The notes under the pieces: generated by a model
What the model was told of the DNA's origin: nothing
Seen by the model: only the letters and a program-made list of their open reading frames with translations
Databases searched by the model: none
Source of the DNA: Symbiodinium natans
Lineage: Eukaryota > Sar > Dinophyceae > Suessiales > Symbiodiniaceae
Direction: 5' to 3'
DNA: 64,000 nucleotides
Assembly: GCA_905221605.1 (NCBI GenBank)
Contig: CAJNDS010000124.1
Coordinates: 1-64,000, forward strand
Program-made: the position numbers and the translations under genes
Part shown: positions 30,501 through 40,216 of the stretch, piece after piece
How positions within the stretch are numbered: position 1 is the stretch's first letter
Layout: the number at the start of each line of letters is the position of its first letter

Positions 30501-33500
30501 GTCTGTTCAAGGTGGCGGATGTTCTGCGTGACTTTCTGGGCGTCCTGGCCAAGACTTCAATGCGTAGCCGCCTCCCCCTCGCACCGCACGTACTGTGCTG
30601 AGGGTCTCCAGCGAACCCTTCCAAACCCCTCAACCCAAGCCAAGCTGGTTCAGGGTTTAGGGTTTAGGGTTTGGGGTTTAGGGTTTAAGGTTTAGGGCAA
30701 AGAGGCACCGTCGCGAGCCGCACCACCGCCAGCACGCGGATCGTGCTGGGCCCCCTCGGTCAGCAGCCAGGAGCAGGAGCTGAGGCCCTCCGATTTCAGG
30801 TCTGTTTAGGGTTTAGGGTTCAGGGTTTAGGGTTTAGGGCACTCATTTTGTGATAAGCACGACCATCCACCAGGTCCAGCAGAATGCTGTGCAGCGAGAA
30901 AATCCACGGCGAAGCCAGGACTGCTGCCAGTCCAGAAAGTTTAGGGTCTAGGGTTTAGGGTTTAGGGTTTGGGGTTTAGGGTTTAGGGTTTAGGGTTGCG
31001 GGTTGAGGGTTTGGGGTTCCAGACCAGTCGCGGACGACAGGATTCGAGGGGAGCTCGAGCCAGGGTAGCCTTAAGATTGCTCGGGCATGGATCAGAGACC
31101 CGAAGCCCTAAACCCTCAACCCGAAGCCCCCCAAAATCCAAAACCCTAAATCCTAGGATTTAGGGTTTAGGGCTTAGGGTCTAAACCCTAAATCCTAAAT
31201 CCTGCCTCGGACATTTCAGCCTCCGTTGTCGTTGGCTGCGTTTGCCTGGACAGTCGGCGCTTGAGCCGGTCCAGGGGTCTCGGGTTTCGGGTTTCGGGTT
31301 TCGGGTTTAGGGTTTGGGGTTGAAGGGCTTGAAGCTGGGTAGGGTGTTTGGGATTCGGGTTTCGGGTTAGGGCCACATGGGTGTAGGGTTTCCGGGTTCA
31401 CAGGGTTTATAGGTCTTGTAGGATTTGTAGGGCTTATAAGGTTTATACGGTTTACATGGTTTAGGGCTAGGCATTTTGGAATCGAAGGAATTAGGGATCA
31501 GTGTGGAGAGCTTAAGATTTCGCGGGGGGAGGGGGGGGGGGGGTGGAGGTCCTTGCGTACTTAGGATCCTCTTTCGGCTGTTAAGCCCGAAACTCACTCA
31601 ACTCACACAACTCCCTCAACTCCCCAGACCCTAAACCCTGTTAACCCTATTAACCCTATGAAACAAGCCCTAAACCCTTTGAGCCCTCAATGCCGACGGG
31701 TTGGCGCCCCGGAAAGCAAGGCCTGATGCAAGAGGACTTTTGTTGTCAAGAGGGCTGCATTTTTCTGAAGGGTTCGGTGAACACACTAACCCTCACAGCC
31801 TAAACCCTAAACCCTAAACCCTAAGCCCGAAGCCCTAAACTCTAAACCCTAAACTTTCCTAAACTTTCCTAAACCCTAAACGGTACATACCTTCCTAAAG
31901 CTGGTCTGAGCATCCAACCCATCGCCATGCTCCTCCTCGCCCATGGCGGTTTCTTGGTGGCTCCTAGGCCTGTGTGGGTGGTTGATGGGCCCTATGGCAG
32001 TTTACTACGTTGGCCCCTAAACCCTAAACCCTAAACCCTAAGCCCGAAGCCCTAAGCCCTAAAGGCCTAATAGGCCATCCAAGGGGGGGGCTCTAGTTTC
32101 GGGCGCGCCCAAGCTTCTGAAGGCGGGTAGTATGCCCCACACCCTTAGACCTGCTTTGGCCAATGTCAACACTACGCACGGTAAACCTTTCAATTATATT
32201 TTTCCCGAATTCACTATATCCATGGTCGATTAGAAAGTAGAAAATCCTGTAGTTGCTTCGAAACCCTACAAGATTCAAACTCCCTAGTTGCTTGGAACCC
32301 TGCACCCTAAACCATCAACGCTAAACCCCTAAACCCTAAAACCTGGAGTTGCCTTCTGACTATTGAGGGTTGAGGGCTCGACAGAAGATGGCTGAGAGCT
32401 GGTCAGGATTGCCATGCCAAACGCCTCAACGCGCCCTAAACCCTAAACCCAAAACCCAAAACCCAAAACCCAAAACCCAAAACCCAAAACCCTAAACCCT
32501 AAACCCTGGACCGATCCCGCCATCCCCCGAAACCACCAGCCTAAGAGTCCATGCACCTTATAATTGGCCTGTAGGGTTTAGGGTTTAGGGTTTAGGGTTT
32601 AGGGTTTAAGGGTTGAGGGTTGAGGATTTAGGGTTTAGGGTTTCGGGCTCCATAATCCGTGTGTCTCGTTAATTAATATACCCTAGGGTTTAGGGTTTAG
32701 GGTTTAGAACCTTAATAAACATGATATTTTTACATATCCACTTGGGTTTTATATGAACAAAAAAACTCCCAAGGGGGATCTAGTATTTAGGTACCTGAAC
32801 GATAAGGGCAATTGACCACCGCCGGCACACACCCAAAGAACAAATGCTGGCTATGCCCCAACACAACCCTATGCTTGCCTTATAAAATCACGAACTCACA
32901 GGAGGCCCAAACCGCACACCCTAAACGCTAAGCCCGAAGCTGCAAATCCTAAACCCCAAATCAGCAGCAGGGAAACGTGGGCTTGGAACCTGAGTGTAGG
33001 CTGGAGGGCCCACGAGAACATGTGTTCCCTGGTTTGGGGTTGGACAGGTTCAGTGTTGAGAGTTTGGGGTCAGGGTTTGGGCTTTGCGTTTCTAGCTTCG
33101 TGGCTCAGCTTTGGTTGAGAAGAGCTGGTTTGAACTTTTCATGTGTGACAAGGGACTTGAGGGTTCATAGTGAATTTGGGGCACAAGCAAAGACTACTGA
33201 GGTATCTAAACCCTCAACCCCAAGACCCTGAAAACCCATACCCTCGACGATTCAGGCACATGGACCCTTACGAAAAACTCTTTTGCATCCTTCAGAACTC
33301 TAAACCCTAATCCCCAAACCCTAAACCCTAAACCCTCAAACAACAAACACACAATACTGGACCCTTTCGAACTGTTTTGCATCCTACAGATGATCCAGTC
33401 CTCTGCATCCTTCGAATAACTTGGCCTGGAACAATGCCTTTTCGTTAGGTGGGGCAGCTGTCTAGGGTTTAGGAGTATGGTCCTTTCTGGGGGGGTCCCT

Positions 33501-33745
33501 AAACCCTAAACCCTAAACCCTAAACCCTAAACCCTAAACCCTAAACCCTAAACCCTAGACCCTCCCTAAACCTAAACCCTAACCCCAAACCCTGAACCCA
33601 TGGGTCTATAGGGTATAGGGTGTAAAGTCCCAGTTCTAGGATATAGAGCCTTCTATTTGGGGTTTGCAGTCAGGGGGCCGTAAATCGAAAAGTAAACTGC
33701 CCAGGTAAGATCTCCGCAAGCTCTTCCACTGCTCATGTGGACTTC
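27530..33745 (-). CDS. Cluster of minus-strand candidate exons
   Basis: The clearest, in coding order: 33745-33665 (EQWKSLRRSYLGSLLFDLRP), 33460-33395 (PNEKALFQAKLFEGCRGLDH, donor ATCT|GTAGG), 31278-31203 (PLDRLKRRLSRQTQPTTTEA), 31100-31018 (LIHARAILRLPWLELPSNPV), 30938-30845 (LASPWIFSLHSILLDLVDGR, membrane-like), 30432-30344 (PSFLTDPDWAVFWVAAG, donor G|GTTTAGGG), 29787-29722 (QLVNEVMRMQSNVNFMSREL, coiled-coil-like, acceptor TTACGGCAG, donor GCAG|GGTTTAG), 28682-28620 (VAEVHRLSSAAEDLIFGAQ), 27807-27737 (VKAIPKVARTESQKGHRNLA) and 27606-27530 (NEQMSQTHLEQRMQLRSR). One or several genes; phases not proven; no family recognised. Some islands are open on both strands. Confidence 0.35.
27600..27695. 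mobile_element. Hairpin element, family F
   Basis: CCTAATTGCTTAGTACCCTG and GGCTAACC on the left; AAAGGTTACCTACTCAGCTCC on the right. It lies directly beside candidate exon 27530-27606, as an intron would. Confidence 0.6.
28253..28459 (+). CDS. Candidate ORF, strand uncertain
   Basis: 68 plus-strand codons (LQFSIVVAKHPGLTKLAIWG..) with hydrophobic stretches. The minus strand is also open over about 50 codons, so I cannot decide between them. Confidence 0.2.
   Translation: MGSGPVDGNLGLQFSIVVAKHPGLTKLAIWGCIGFMCLGGECGFMQAFGFRAQGREMGVHVSLATLNP
29420..29530 (+). CDS. Candidate exon, strand uncertain
   Basis: A 37-codon plus-strand frame (ELVGRTGQGPRLTKGELKHP..) flanked by TTTAGGG-type tracts. 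The minus strand is open as well. Confidence 0.25.
29815..29930 (-). repeat. CCCTAAA/CCCTAAG array
   Basis: A block of CCCTAAG variants between ordinary CCCTAAA units. Confidence 0.9.
30030..30130 (+). repeat. Telomere-type array, TTTAGGG about 14 units
   Basis: Perfect TTTAGGG repeats, followed by degenerate units and a hairpin-like element (30175-30325) with GGATCC words at both ends. Confidence 0.95.
33238..33460. repeat. Three copies of an exon-like GAAGGATGCAAAA segment
   Basis: GAAGGATGCAAAAGAGTTTT (minus strand, near 33290-33265), GTAGGATGCAAAACAGTTCG (near 33395-33365) and CGAAGGATGCAGAGGACTGG (near 33415-33395) are variants of one segment. Each is followed by a possible donor. This looks like small exon duplication. 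Confidence 0.5.
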
Positions 33746-34170
33746 TTAGGAATTGTAGGAATTGGGAGGTGAAGGGTCGAGGATTGAGGGTTGGTGGTAA
33801 ATCTAGATTGTGGAGGGTTTAGGGGATTTAGGGGTTTCGAGGTCAGGGGATGCCCCACAAGAGCTTTTTCGTTTCATTTCAGATTCTCGGTATACTTAGA
33901 CTTATACTTCAGACCACCCAAGGGCCCTTCTTCGCATTTAGTAGGCCCCCCGTCTTCGTTTCCCAGCAACCATGTAATAAGCCACATGCAGGGGAGGTTG
34001 CGTTTTTGAGGGAAGCTGGAAAAGGGGCACCACGGGGGCTATATGGCAAGCTAAACTCAACCTGAAGCGCTAAACCCTGAACCCCAAACCCCAAACCCTA
34101 AACCCTATCAACCCTAAACCCTATCAACCCTCAACCCTAAACCCTAAACCTTAAACCCTAAACCCTAAAC

Positions 34171-34300
34171 CCTCTGAGCATAACGGAGGCCGGGCATTCA
34201 AGGGCTTGCCAGAATTGCCTGGGGAAAGCAATGCCCGCCACAGGGGAAAATCCGCGCCTCATGCGCGGTGGGGACTGGACTGGCAAGCCCCAAAACTCTA
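34171..34300 (+). CDS. Candidate exon, strand uncertain
   Basis: Open on both strands for about 39 codons (plus: GRAFKGLPELPGESNARHRG; minus: MRRGFSPVAGIAFPRQFWQA). Coding potential is likely, strand undecided. Confidence 0.3.
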
Positions 34301-34309
34301 GACAAAGGG

Positions 34310-34475
34310 GTATCAGGAGGGACCCCTAGAAGGTACCCTTAATCTTACTCCCCGAAAAAAAAGTGTATATTATGCACACCTTATGATCGTCCCTACATGC
34401 ATAAGTAGCCCTTAACAACCCCTAAAGAACCCCTAAGGCCCCCTATAAGGGTCCCTCCTTTAGGCCCTTGCTAGA
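34310..34475. mobile_element. Hairpin element, family D
   Basis: The left arm AGGAGGGACCCCTAGAAGGT..CCTTAATCTTACTCCCC pairs with the right arm CCCCTATAAGGGTCCCTCCT. The middle shares CATAAGTAGCCC with 53038-53190. Confidence 0.7.
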
Positions 34476-34587
34476 GTAATTCAACTCTGGAACATCCTTA
34501 TCCCCATACACCAAAAGGTATACTAAAGGGAATCCCAGCTTCACTCATCCTTAAACCATGGTCCAACTTTCTGGAGTTTGCTGTAAG

Positions 34588-34684
34588 GGGCCCATGTATC
34601 CAAACCGGGAATACTTGTGGCTTAAAGTACTTCCGATATAGGGACTTTGGGGCCAAGTATGTAATCATGAGGTACATGGGCCCC
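34588..34684. mobile_element. Hairpin element, family A
   Basis: GGGCCCATGTATCC..GGGAATACTTG on one side, CCAAGTATGTAATCATGAGG and TACATGGGCCCC on the other. Confidence 0.75.
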
Positions 34685-34733
34685 AAACCCTAATCCCTAA
34701 ACCCTAAACCCTAAAAACAACTCGCAAGTCGAC

Positions 34734-35056
34734 CTGCGATTGCCAAGGTGAAACATCGGATTTGCTAGAGACACTCCTTGCATACTGGAGCGTGCGCCGA
34801 AAAATGGAAGACGGACGGCCTCACCTTGGCAGCCCAGTACCCATATTATAATAAGGGCACCCTAAACCCTAAACCCTAAACCCTAAACCTTAAACCCTAA
34901 ACCCTAAACCCTAAACCCTTTTTTGGGTTGGCTATTTTATAAGGGAACCCATAACCAAAAAAAAACAGGGAAAAGGGTACCACTGGGCTACTAAGTCACT
35001 GTGCGAGACTGCCGCGGGCCGCTCCAGCAGAGTGTGCCGAAGGAGAAATACTTTGC
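34734..35056 (-). CDS. Two exons joined across a hairpin intron, unknown product
   Basis: Exon 35056-35000 (57 nt) reads KVFLLRHTLLERPAAVSH. Exon 34824-34734 (91 nt) reads EAVRLPFFGARSSMQGVSLA. They join in frame through a shared Ser codon (A|GT). The intron 34999-34825 starts GTGACTTAG and ends CCAAG. It is a family B hairpin with a CCCTAAA block in its loop, and GTGAC/GTGAG forms a direct repeat. Acceptor of the first exon is CTCCCAAG; donor of the second is GCAG|GTCGAC. No family recognised. It lies downstream of the TIR-like gene copy 1 on the same strand. Confidence 0.65.
34825..34999 (-). mobile_element. Family B hairpin acting as an intron, telomere repeats inside
   Basis: On the coding strand it starts GTGACTTAGTAGCCCAGTGG and ends TACTGGGCTGCCAAG, so AGCCCAGT pairs with ACTGGGCT. 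Inside are about eight CCCTAAA-type units (plus strand 34858-34917) and TTATAAGGGAACC words. Flanking exons join in frame without it. The direct repeat GTGA lies at both ends. This is a 175-bp introner-like intron. Confidence 0.75.
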
Positions 35057-35240
35057 CTTGGGAGCCGGAGGGTCTAGGGTCTAGGGTTTAGGGTAAACCT
35101 ATGGGCATAAATCGGGGTCACCGGAACATGCGCCCCAAAACACTCTACTCCCTATTATCGGAACCCCCCTAAAAGAGTTACCCCGCCCCCCCCCCCCCCC
35201 CCCCAATTTTGGGAAACCCCATACTGGTATTGGTCATTTT

Positions 35241-35350
35241 ATGGCGCTGGCTACGACAAAGGGAAAGCATGCCACTGGCCACCAAGTTGCGAATATAAAT
35301 GTCTTTCAGATCCGCGGATCAACCGATATCAAGTCAGGAACTCGCTGTGC
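35241..35350. other. Open segment between genes, no gene recognised
   Basis: A 61-codon plus-strand frame (35241-35426) and a hydrophobic minus-strand frame cross this stretch. The second half is a family E hairpin (35355-35505), so the plus frame is not credible beyond about 35350. A poly-C run (35183-35204) precedes it. Confidence 0.4.
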
Positions 35351-35354
35351 CAAA

Positions 35355-35505
35355 ATTCCCAAAGGGAGGGGGGTTCGAGGGGGGTACGCAACCCAAGCTT
35401 CCCCAATGCTCCCTACTGGCCCCTAAGGCTCCCTAAGCTTCCCTAAGGCTCCCTGTAGGTACCTACCTCCTTGAATCCCCCTCCCTTAAGCACCCCTATA
35501 ACAAC
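35355..35505. mobile_element. Hairpin element, family E
   Basis: The left arm AAAGGGAGGGGGGTTCGAGG pairs with the right arm CCTTGAATCCCCCTCCCTTA. The inner arms GGGGTACGCAACCCAAGCTT..AAGCTTCCCTAAGGCTCCCT continue the fold. It sits just downstream of the stop codon of TIR-like gene copy 1. Confidence 0.75.
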
Positions 35506-35520
35506 TTCCCATTCATCCAT

Positions 35521-38500
35521 TCATGGGTTGGACTCCTCCTCTTCCACCTCTAGAGCGTGCGCTTTGTGATCCACATCCGAGAGCTTTCGGTCACATCGGG
35601 ACTTTCCTTCCAACCACCACATCAGGGCGGCAAACACCACGGAGATGGCCAGGAAGATGAAGGCACCGGCGACGCTGTCTTGGTACGCCTTCGCGAAGAG
35701 GGGGCTCACAAAGGTTTTGGGAAATGATTGTAGCTTTGAGGGTCTACGTACCTGACACTTGTACTTGTCCCCCCCCAGACATTCTACAGCAATGGCACTT
35801 AAAGACCATGTCATCTCTTCAGGTACATGGACGCTTACGGGTCAATGCGTAGTAACCTACCCTAAACCCTAAACCCTAAACCCTAAACCCTAAACCCTAA
35901 ACCCTAAACCCTAAACCCTAAACCCTAAACCCTCAACCCTAAACCCTAAACCTACCAAAACCCAACACGATAGTTGGGGACGCATGGCGTTCGGGGCAGC
36001 CTCGAGCTGGCTGTGGCTGGCATTCTTGGGGGCCCTCAGGGTTTAGGGTTTAGGGTTTAGGGTTTAGGGTTTAGGGTTTTCTGGGACCACCCTGGCACCT
36101 TCCTGGACTCACCCTGAAACCCTTTGTATAGGACAAAGGGGCAGACGCGCTGGAAGTCCTGGGAATTCCCTGGGACTCATACAGTATACTGCTGGATGGA
36201 AGAAGTTTCTGGAAGTCGGCAGTTGACTTGAGTTTAGGCCTAAACAGGTTAGGGTGGTTTTGCCGCCTGAGACGGCGTGGGAGATAAGTGTTAGATGGCC
36301 CTCCACATTCGCGCCATAGATTCTCTTCGCATTTCACGAAGTTTTCGAAGCTAGTCTGCGTCCAAACCTTCACAGCTTCTGCGCCATATCACAGCAAACT
36401 CTAAAACCCACACCATAAACTCTAAACCCTAAACCCCAAACCCTAATCTGTGGTCATGCTCGAAGCGTCGCGCTTGCAGACTCGAAGGGCTTTTCAGGAA
36501 CTGCTTTCGGACCTCACAAAAGCGAAGGCGCGCAGCGTTACAATTGCCCAGACCCCAAGTAACCGCAAATGCCCTAAAAAAATTAATTAAACAAAAAGCG
36601 AAGCCCCCTGAGTCGCGCTGTAAACCCTAAACCCTAAACCCTAAACCCCAAACCCCGAACCCCAAACCCTAAGCCCCCAAACCCCAAACCCCAAACCCCA
36701 AACCCCGAACCCTAAGCCTTAGACTCCAAACCCTAAACTCTACACCGGGTTTAGGCATAGTGCTAAACTTCAGACCCCAAATCGCACACCCCAATCCCTA
36801 GGGTTGAAGGTTTAGGGTTGACACCCGACAACTGAGCCCCCAAAACCCTGAAGCCTGAACCCTAAACCCTAAGCCCTAATCCCTAAACCTTAAACCCCGA
36901 CATATCTCCGGGCACGCCTGCGAGGAGACCTGCAGACCGAATCCTAGGAGTCCCACCTTGGCTGGTTTAGGGTTTAGGGTTTAGGGTTTAGGGCTCAGGG
37001 TTTAGGGTTTAGGGCTTCGGGCTCAGGGCTGAGGGTTCCGGATGATAGCTCACAATAAGGCTCGTTTTCCTGCGCTAGGCAACTGAAACCAAATGAAGCC
37101 TTCTGGCTCATCGCTGGGGCTAAGCTCTGAATAAACCCTAAACCCTAAACCCTAAACCCTAAACCCTAAACCCCAACGTTTCCTAAAGGGTTTAGGGCTT
37201 AGGGCCATGAACTCTGCCAACAGAAACACTACTCCAAGGGTGCAATACTAAAGTGCTTGAGCCCTGAAGCCTAAGCCCTATAACCATCAACCCTAAACCC
37301 TAAACCCTATAACCCTGTAACCCTATAACTCTATAACCCTAAACCCTGAACCCTAAACCCTAAGCCCTAAAACCCTTCGGGCTATCCATAGACATAAGCC
37401 CTGGTAAGTCGATCGAAGCGGCTACAAGGAGGATCACGCGCAAGGCCTGTTGAGGGACTTAAGGACCGACCCTCATAAAGGACCTTCGGTGTTCGTCGGG
37501 GGTATTTAGGGGCTACTTAGGTATATATGGACTATATTTAGGGGCTACTTAGGTATATATGGACTGTATTTAGGGGCTACTTAGGTAGATATGGACTATA
37601 TTTAGGGGCTACTTAGGTATATAAGGACTATATGCAGTTTATATAGGGGTTATATCGAGGAAGACGTGTGGGGTTTAGGGTTTAGGGTTTAGGGTTTAGG
37701 GTCCCTCCTTGCACCCCTTAATCGAAGCGGCTACAACGAGGATCACGAGCAAGGTCTGCAGGTGGTCCAGGCAGCCGAAGCGCCTTTGCAGGTCAGGGGC
37801 GCAGGGGTCGTCGTTTTAGGGATTAGGGCTGAGGGCTTCCTAAACCCTAAACCCTAAACCCTAAACCCTAAACCCTGAACCCTAAACCCTAAACCCTAAG
37901 CCCTAAACCCTAAACCCTAAATCCTAAACCCTAAACCCTAAACCCTAAGCCTCAAAAGCCTTGAGGCTTTCGTCCGCCAAGGCGCCTCGGAGCCAAGACG
38001 TCGCAAAGGGTGACCATCAGAAGGGAACCTCGGCTTCGCGGCTCGGGGGGTTCGTTTAGGGTTTAGGGTTTAGGGTTTAGGGTTGAGGGTTTAGGGTTGA
38101 GGGTTGAGGGTTGAGGGTTGAGGGTTTAGGGTTTCGGGTTTAGGGTTTAGGGGTGCTACTAATTTGGTGTTCTGAGACCTCTGCGTTTGGGAGCACCGGC
38201 TGGGAACAGTCGTGAGCCCTCAGCGCTACCTCCTCGAACCTGGGTACTCCCAAAACGCCAGGACCGGAAGGCCTCCTGTGAAACCTGAAGCACAGGGTTT
38301 AGGGTTTATATATATGTATACATATGTATAAATGAATAAATAAATAAATAAAAATAAAACAATAAATAAATAAAATAAATAAATAAATATATATATATAT
38401 ATATATGCAGATGGTTTAGGATTTAGGGTCTAAGGTCTGGGGCTGAGGGGGCCGACCTCAAAATCCTGAAGCACAGGGACAGGCCAGAATAAAGAAGATG

Positions 38501-40176
38501 TCATAGGCGATGAGGACGCCCACTGCGAAGGAAAGCAGACAGTCAAAGGGTGCGCCGCCCCTCCTGAGCAACCATATGACGTGAAGGGCTGCGGAGGGCC
38601 TTCGGCTTGGAACCATTCAGGGTTTAGGGGTTGCGGTTTAGGGGTGGGGGTTTAGGGTTTGGGGTTTAGGGTTTGGGGTGTAGGGTTTAGGGCTTAGGGG
38701 TTAGGATTTGGGGTTTAGGGTCTGGTGTTTAGGGTTTGGGGTTTCGGGTTTGGGGTAAAGGGTTTGAGGAATACTTTGAGTTTTCGCAAGTAGGTTGAAG
38801 AAAAGGGCCCCTCGGCTCCAGATATCCTACTTATAGTTTAGGGTGCTAACCTCCTTACTTCTTCAGTAACCCGGGAAAAGAACGTTAATTGTCAATTCTT
38901 CCTACGGAGATAAGGAAGGCCAACAAGTTTCAAGTTCTAGAATTGGCTGGGTAAGGCCCAAGTCAGATCAGCCTCCACAAATGAACCCCAAACCCTAACC
39001 AACCCTAAACCCTAAAAACCCTAAAAACCCTAAAAACCCTAAAAACCCTAAAAACCCTAAAAACCCTAAAAACCCTAAAAACCCTAAAAACCCTAAAAAC
39101 CCTAAAACCCTAAAACCTAAAAACCCTAAAAACCCTAAAAACCCTAAAAACCCTAAAAACCCTAAAAACCCTAAAAACCCTAAAAACCCTAAAAACCCTA
39201 AAAACCCTAAAAACCCTAAAAACCCTAAAAACCCTAAAAACCCTAAAAACCCTAAAAACCCTAAAAACCTAAAAACCCTAAAAACCCTAAAAACCCTAAA
39301 AACCCTAAAAACCCTAAAAACCCTAAAAACCCTAAAAACCCTAAAAACCCTAAAAACCCTAAAAACCCTAAAAACCCTAAAAACCCTAAAAACCCTAAAA
39401 ACCCTAAAAACCCTAAAAACCCTAAACCCTACTCTGGGCAGAGTCAAGGCTTCCAGTTGGCCAGGAAGAACTCGGTCTCCACGCTGAAGAGCGGGGTAAG
39501 CCTGGATATCTCAATCAAGGATGGCCCTTGGAACCCTCTTAAGGTTTAGGGTTTAGGGTTTAGGGTTTAGGGTTTAGGGTGTAGGGCCCCCTAAATCCCT
39601 CTTGAAAAATATTCCTACGTCGTTGTAAACCCAGGAAGAGAACGAATGAAACATCCAAGGGCCTACCTAGCCAAGGTTGTGCGAAGTCTTCAGCCGCCCT
39701 CCTGAAGTTTAAGCCACTACTCTTTGCTTAAGAACCCCACCCCAAAAATGCAACATATTCGGCCTTATACAACATATTCTTCCCTATGTGGGTAATATAG
39801 GTAAGCCTCTGACGGTACCCTAAACCCTAAACCCTAAACCCTAAACGCTAAACTCTAAACCTTAAACCCTGGTTCAGCTTAGAAGCAGCAGTAGCAAGTA
39901 CCTCCTGGGAAGGCGCGTGGCGAAGAATCTCTGCTCCAATTCTCGCCTTTTCGGGGGTTCTTTTGGTTTAGGGTTTAGGGTTCAGGGTTCAGGGTTTAGG
40001 GTTTAGGGTTTAAGGTTTAGGGTCTAGGGTTTAGGGCTTCGGGCTATTCTTTTAGGGCATATTCGGGAAGGGGGTTGGGGTTAGCCAACAGGCTTGGCAA
40101 CACCTTATCAAAGCACCGGATAGTGGATATTCTACAAAGTAAATTATAAAGCCAAAGGCAAATTATATAAAAAAAA

Positions 40177-40216
<40 letters not shown>

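Noticed and set aside
32093-32305. 70-codon minus-strand ORF with Met and stop
   Set aside because: Low GC compared with supported exons, no recognised domain, and its start overlaps words like those ending family F elements. Left uncalled.
36071-36373. 100-codon minus-strand ORF (SFENFVKCEENLWRECGGPS..)
   Set aside because: It lies inside the intron 35689-36917 of copy 1, defined by exact agreement of the flanking exons with copy 2. It is a useful warning that open frames this long occur in non-coding islands here. A nested exon is not fully excluded.
36430-36560. 37-codon minus-strand frame (RLRFCEVRKQFLKSPSSLQA)
   Set aside because: Same intron of copy 1; the corresponding 142-bp intron of copy 2 has nothing like it.
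38995-39447. 150-codon minus-strand ORF of repeating LGF/RVF
   Set aside because: It is the translation of a 9-bp repeat (CCCTAAAAA), whose length keeps frames open, and it lies in an intron of copy 1.
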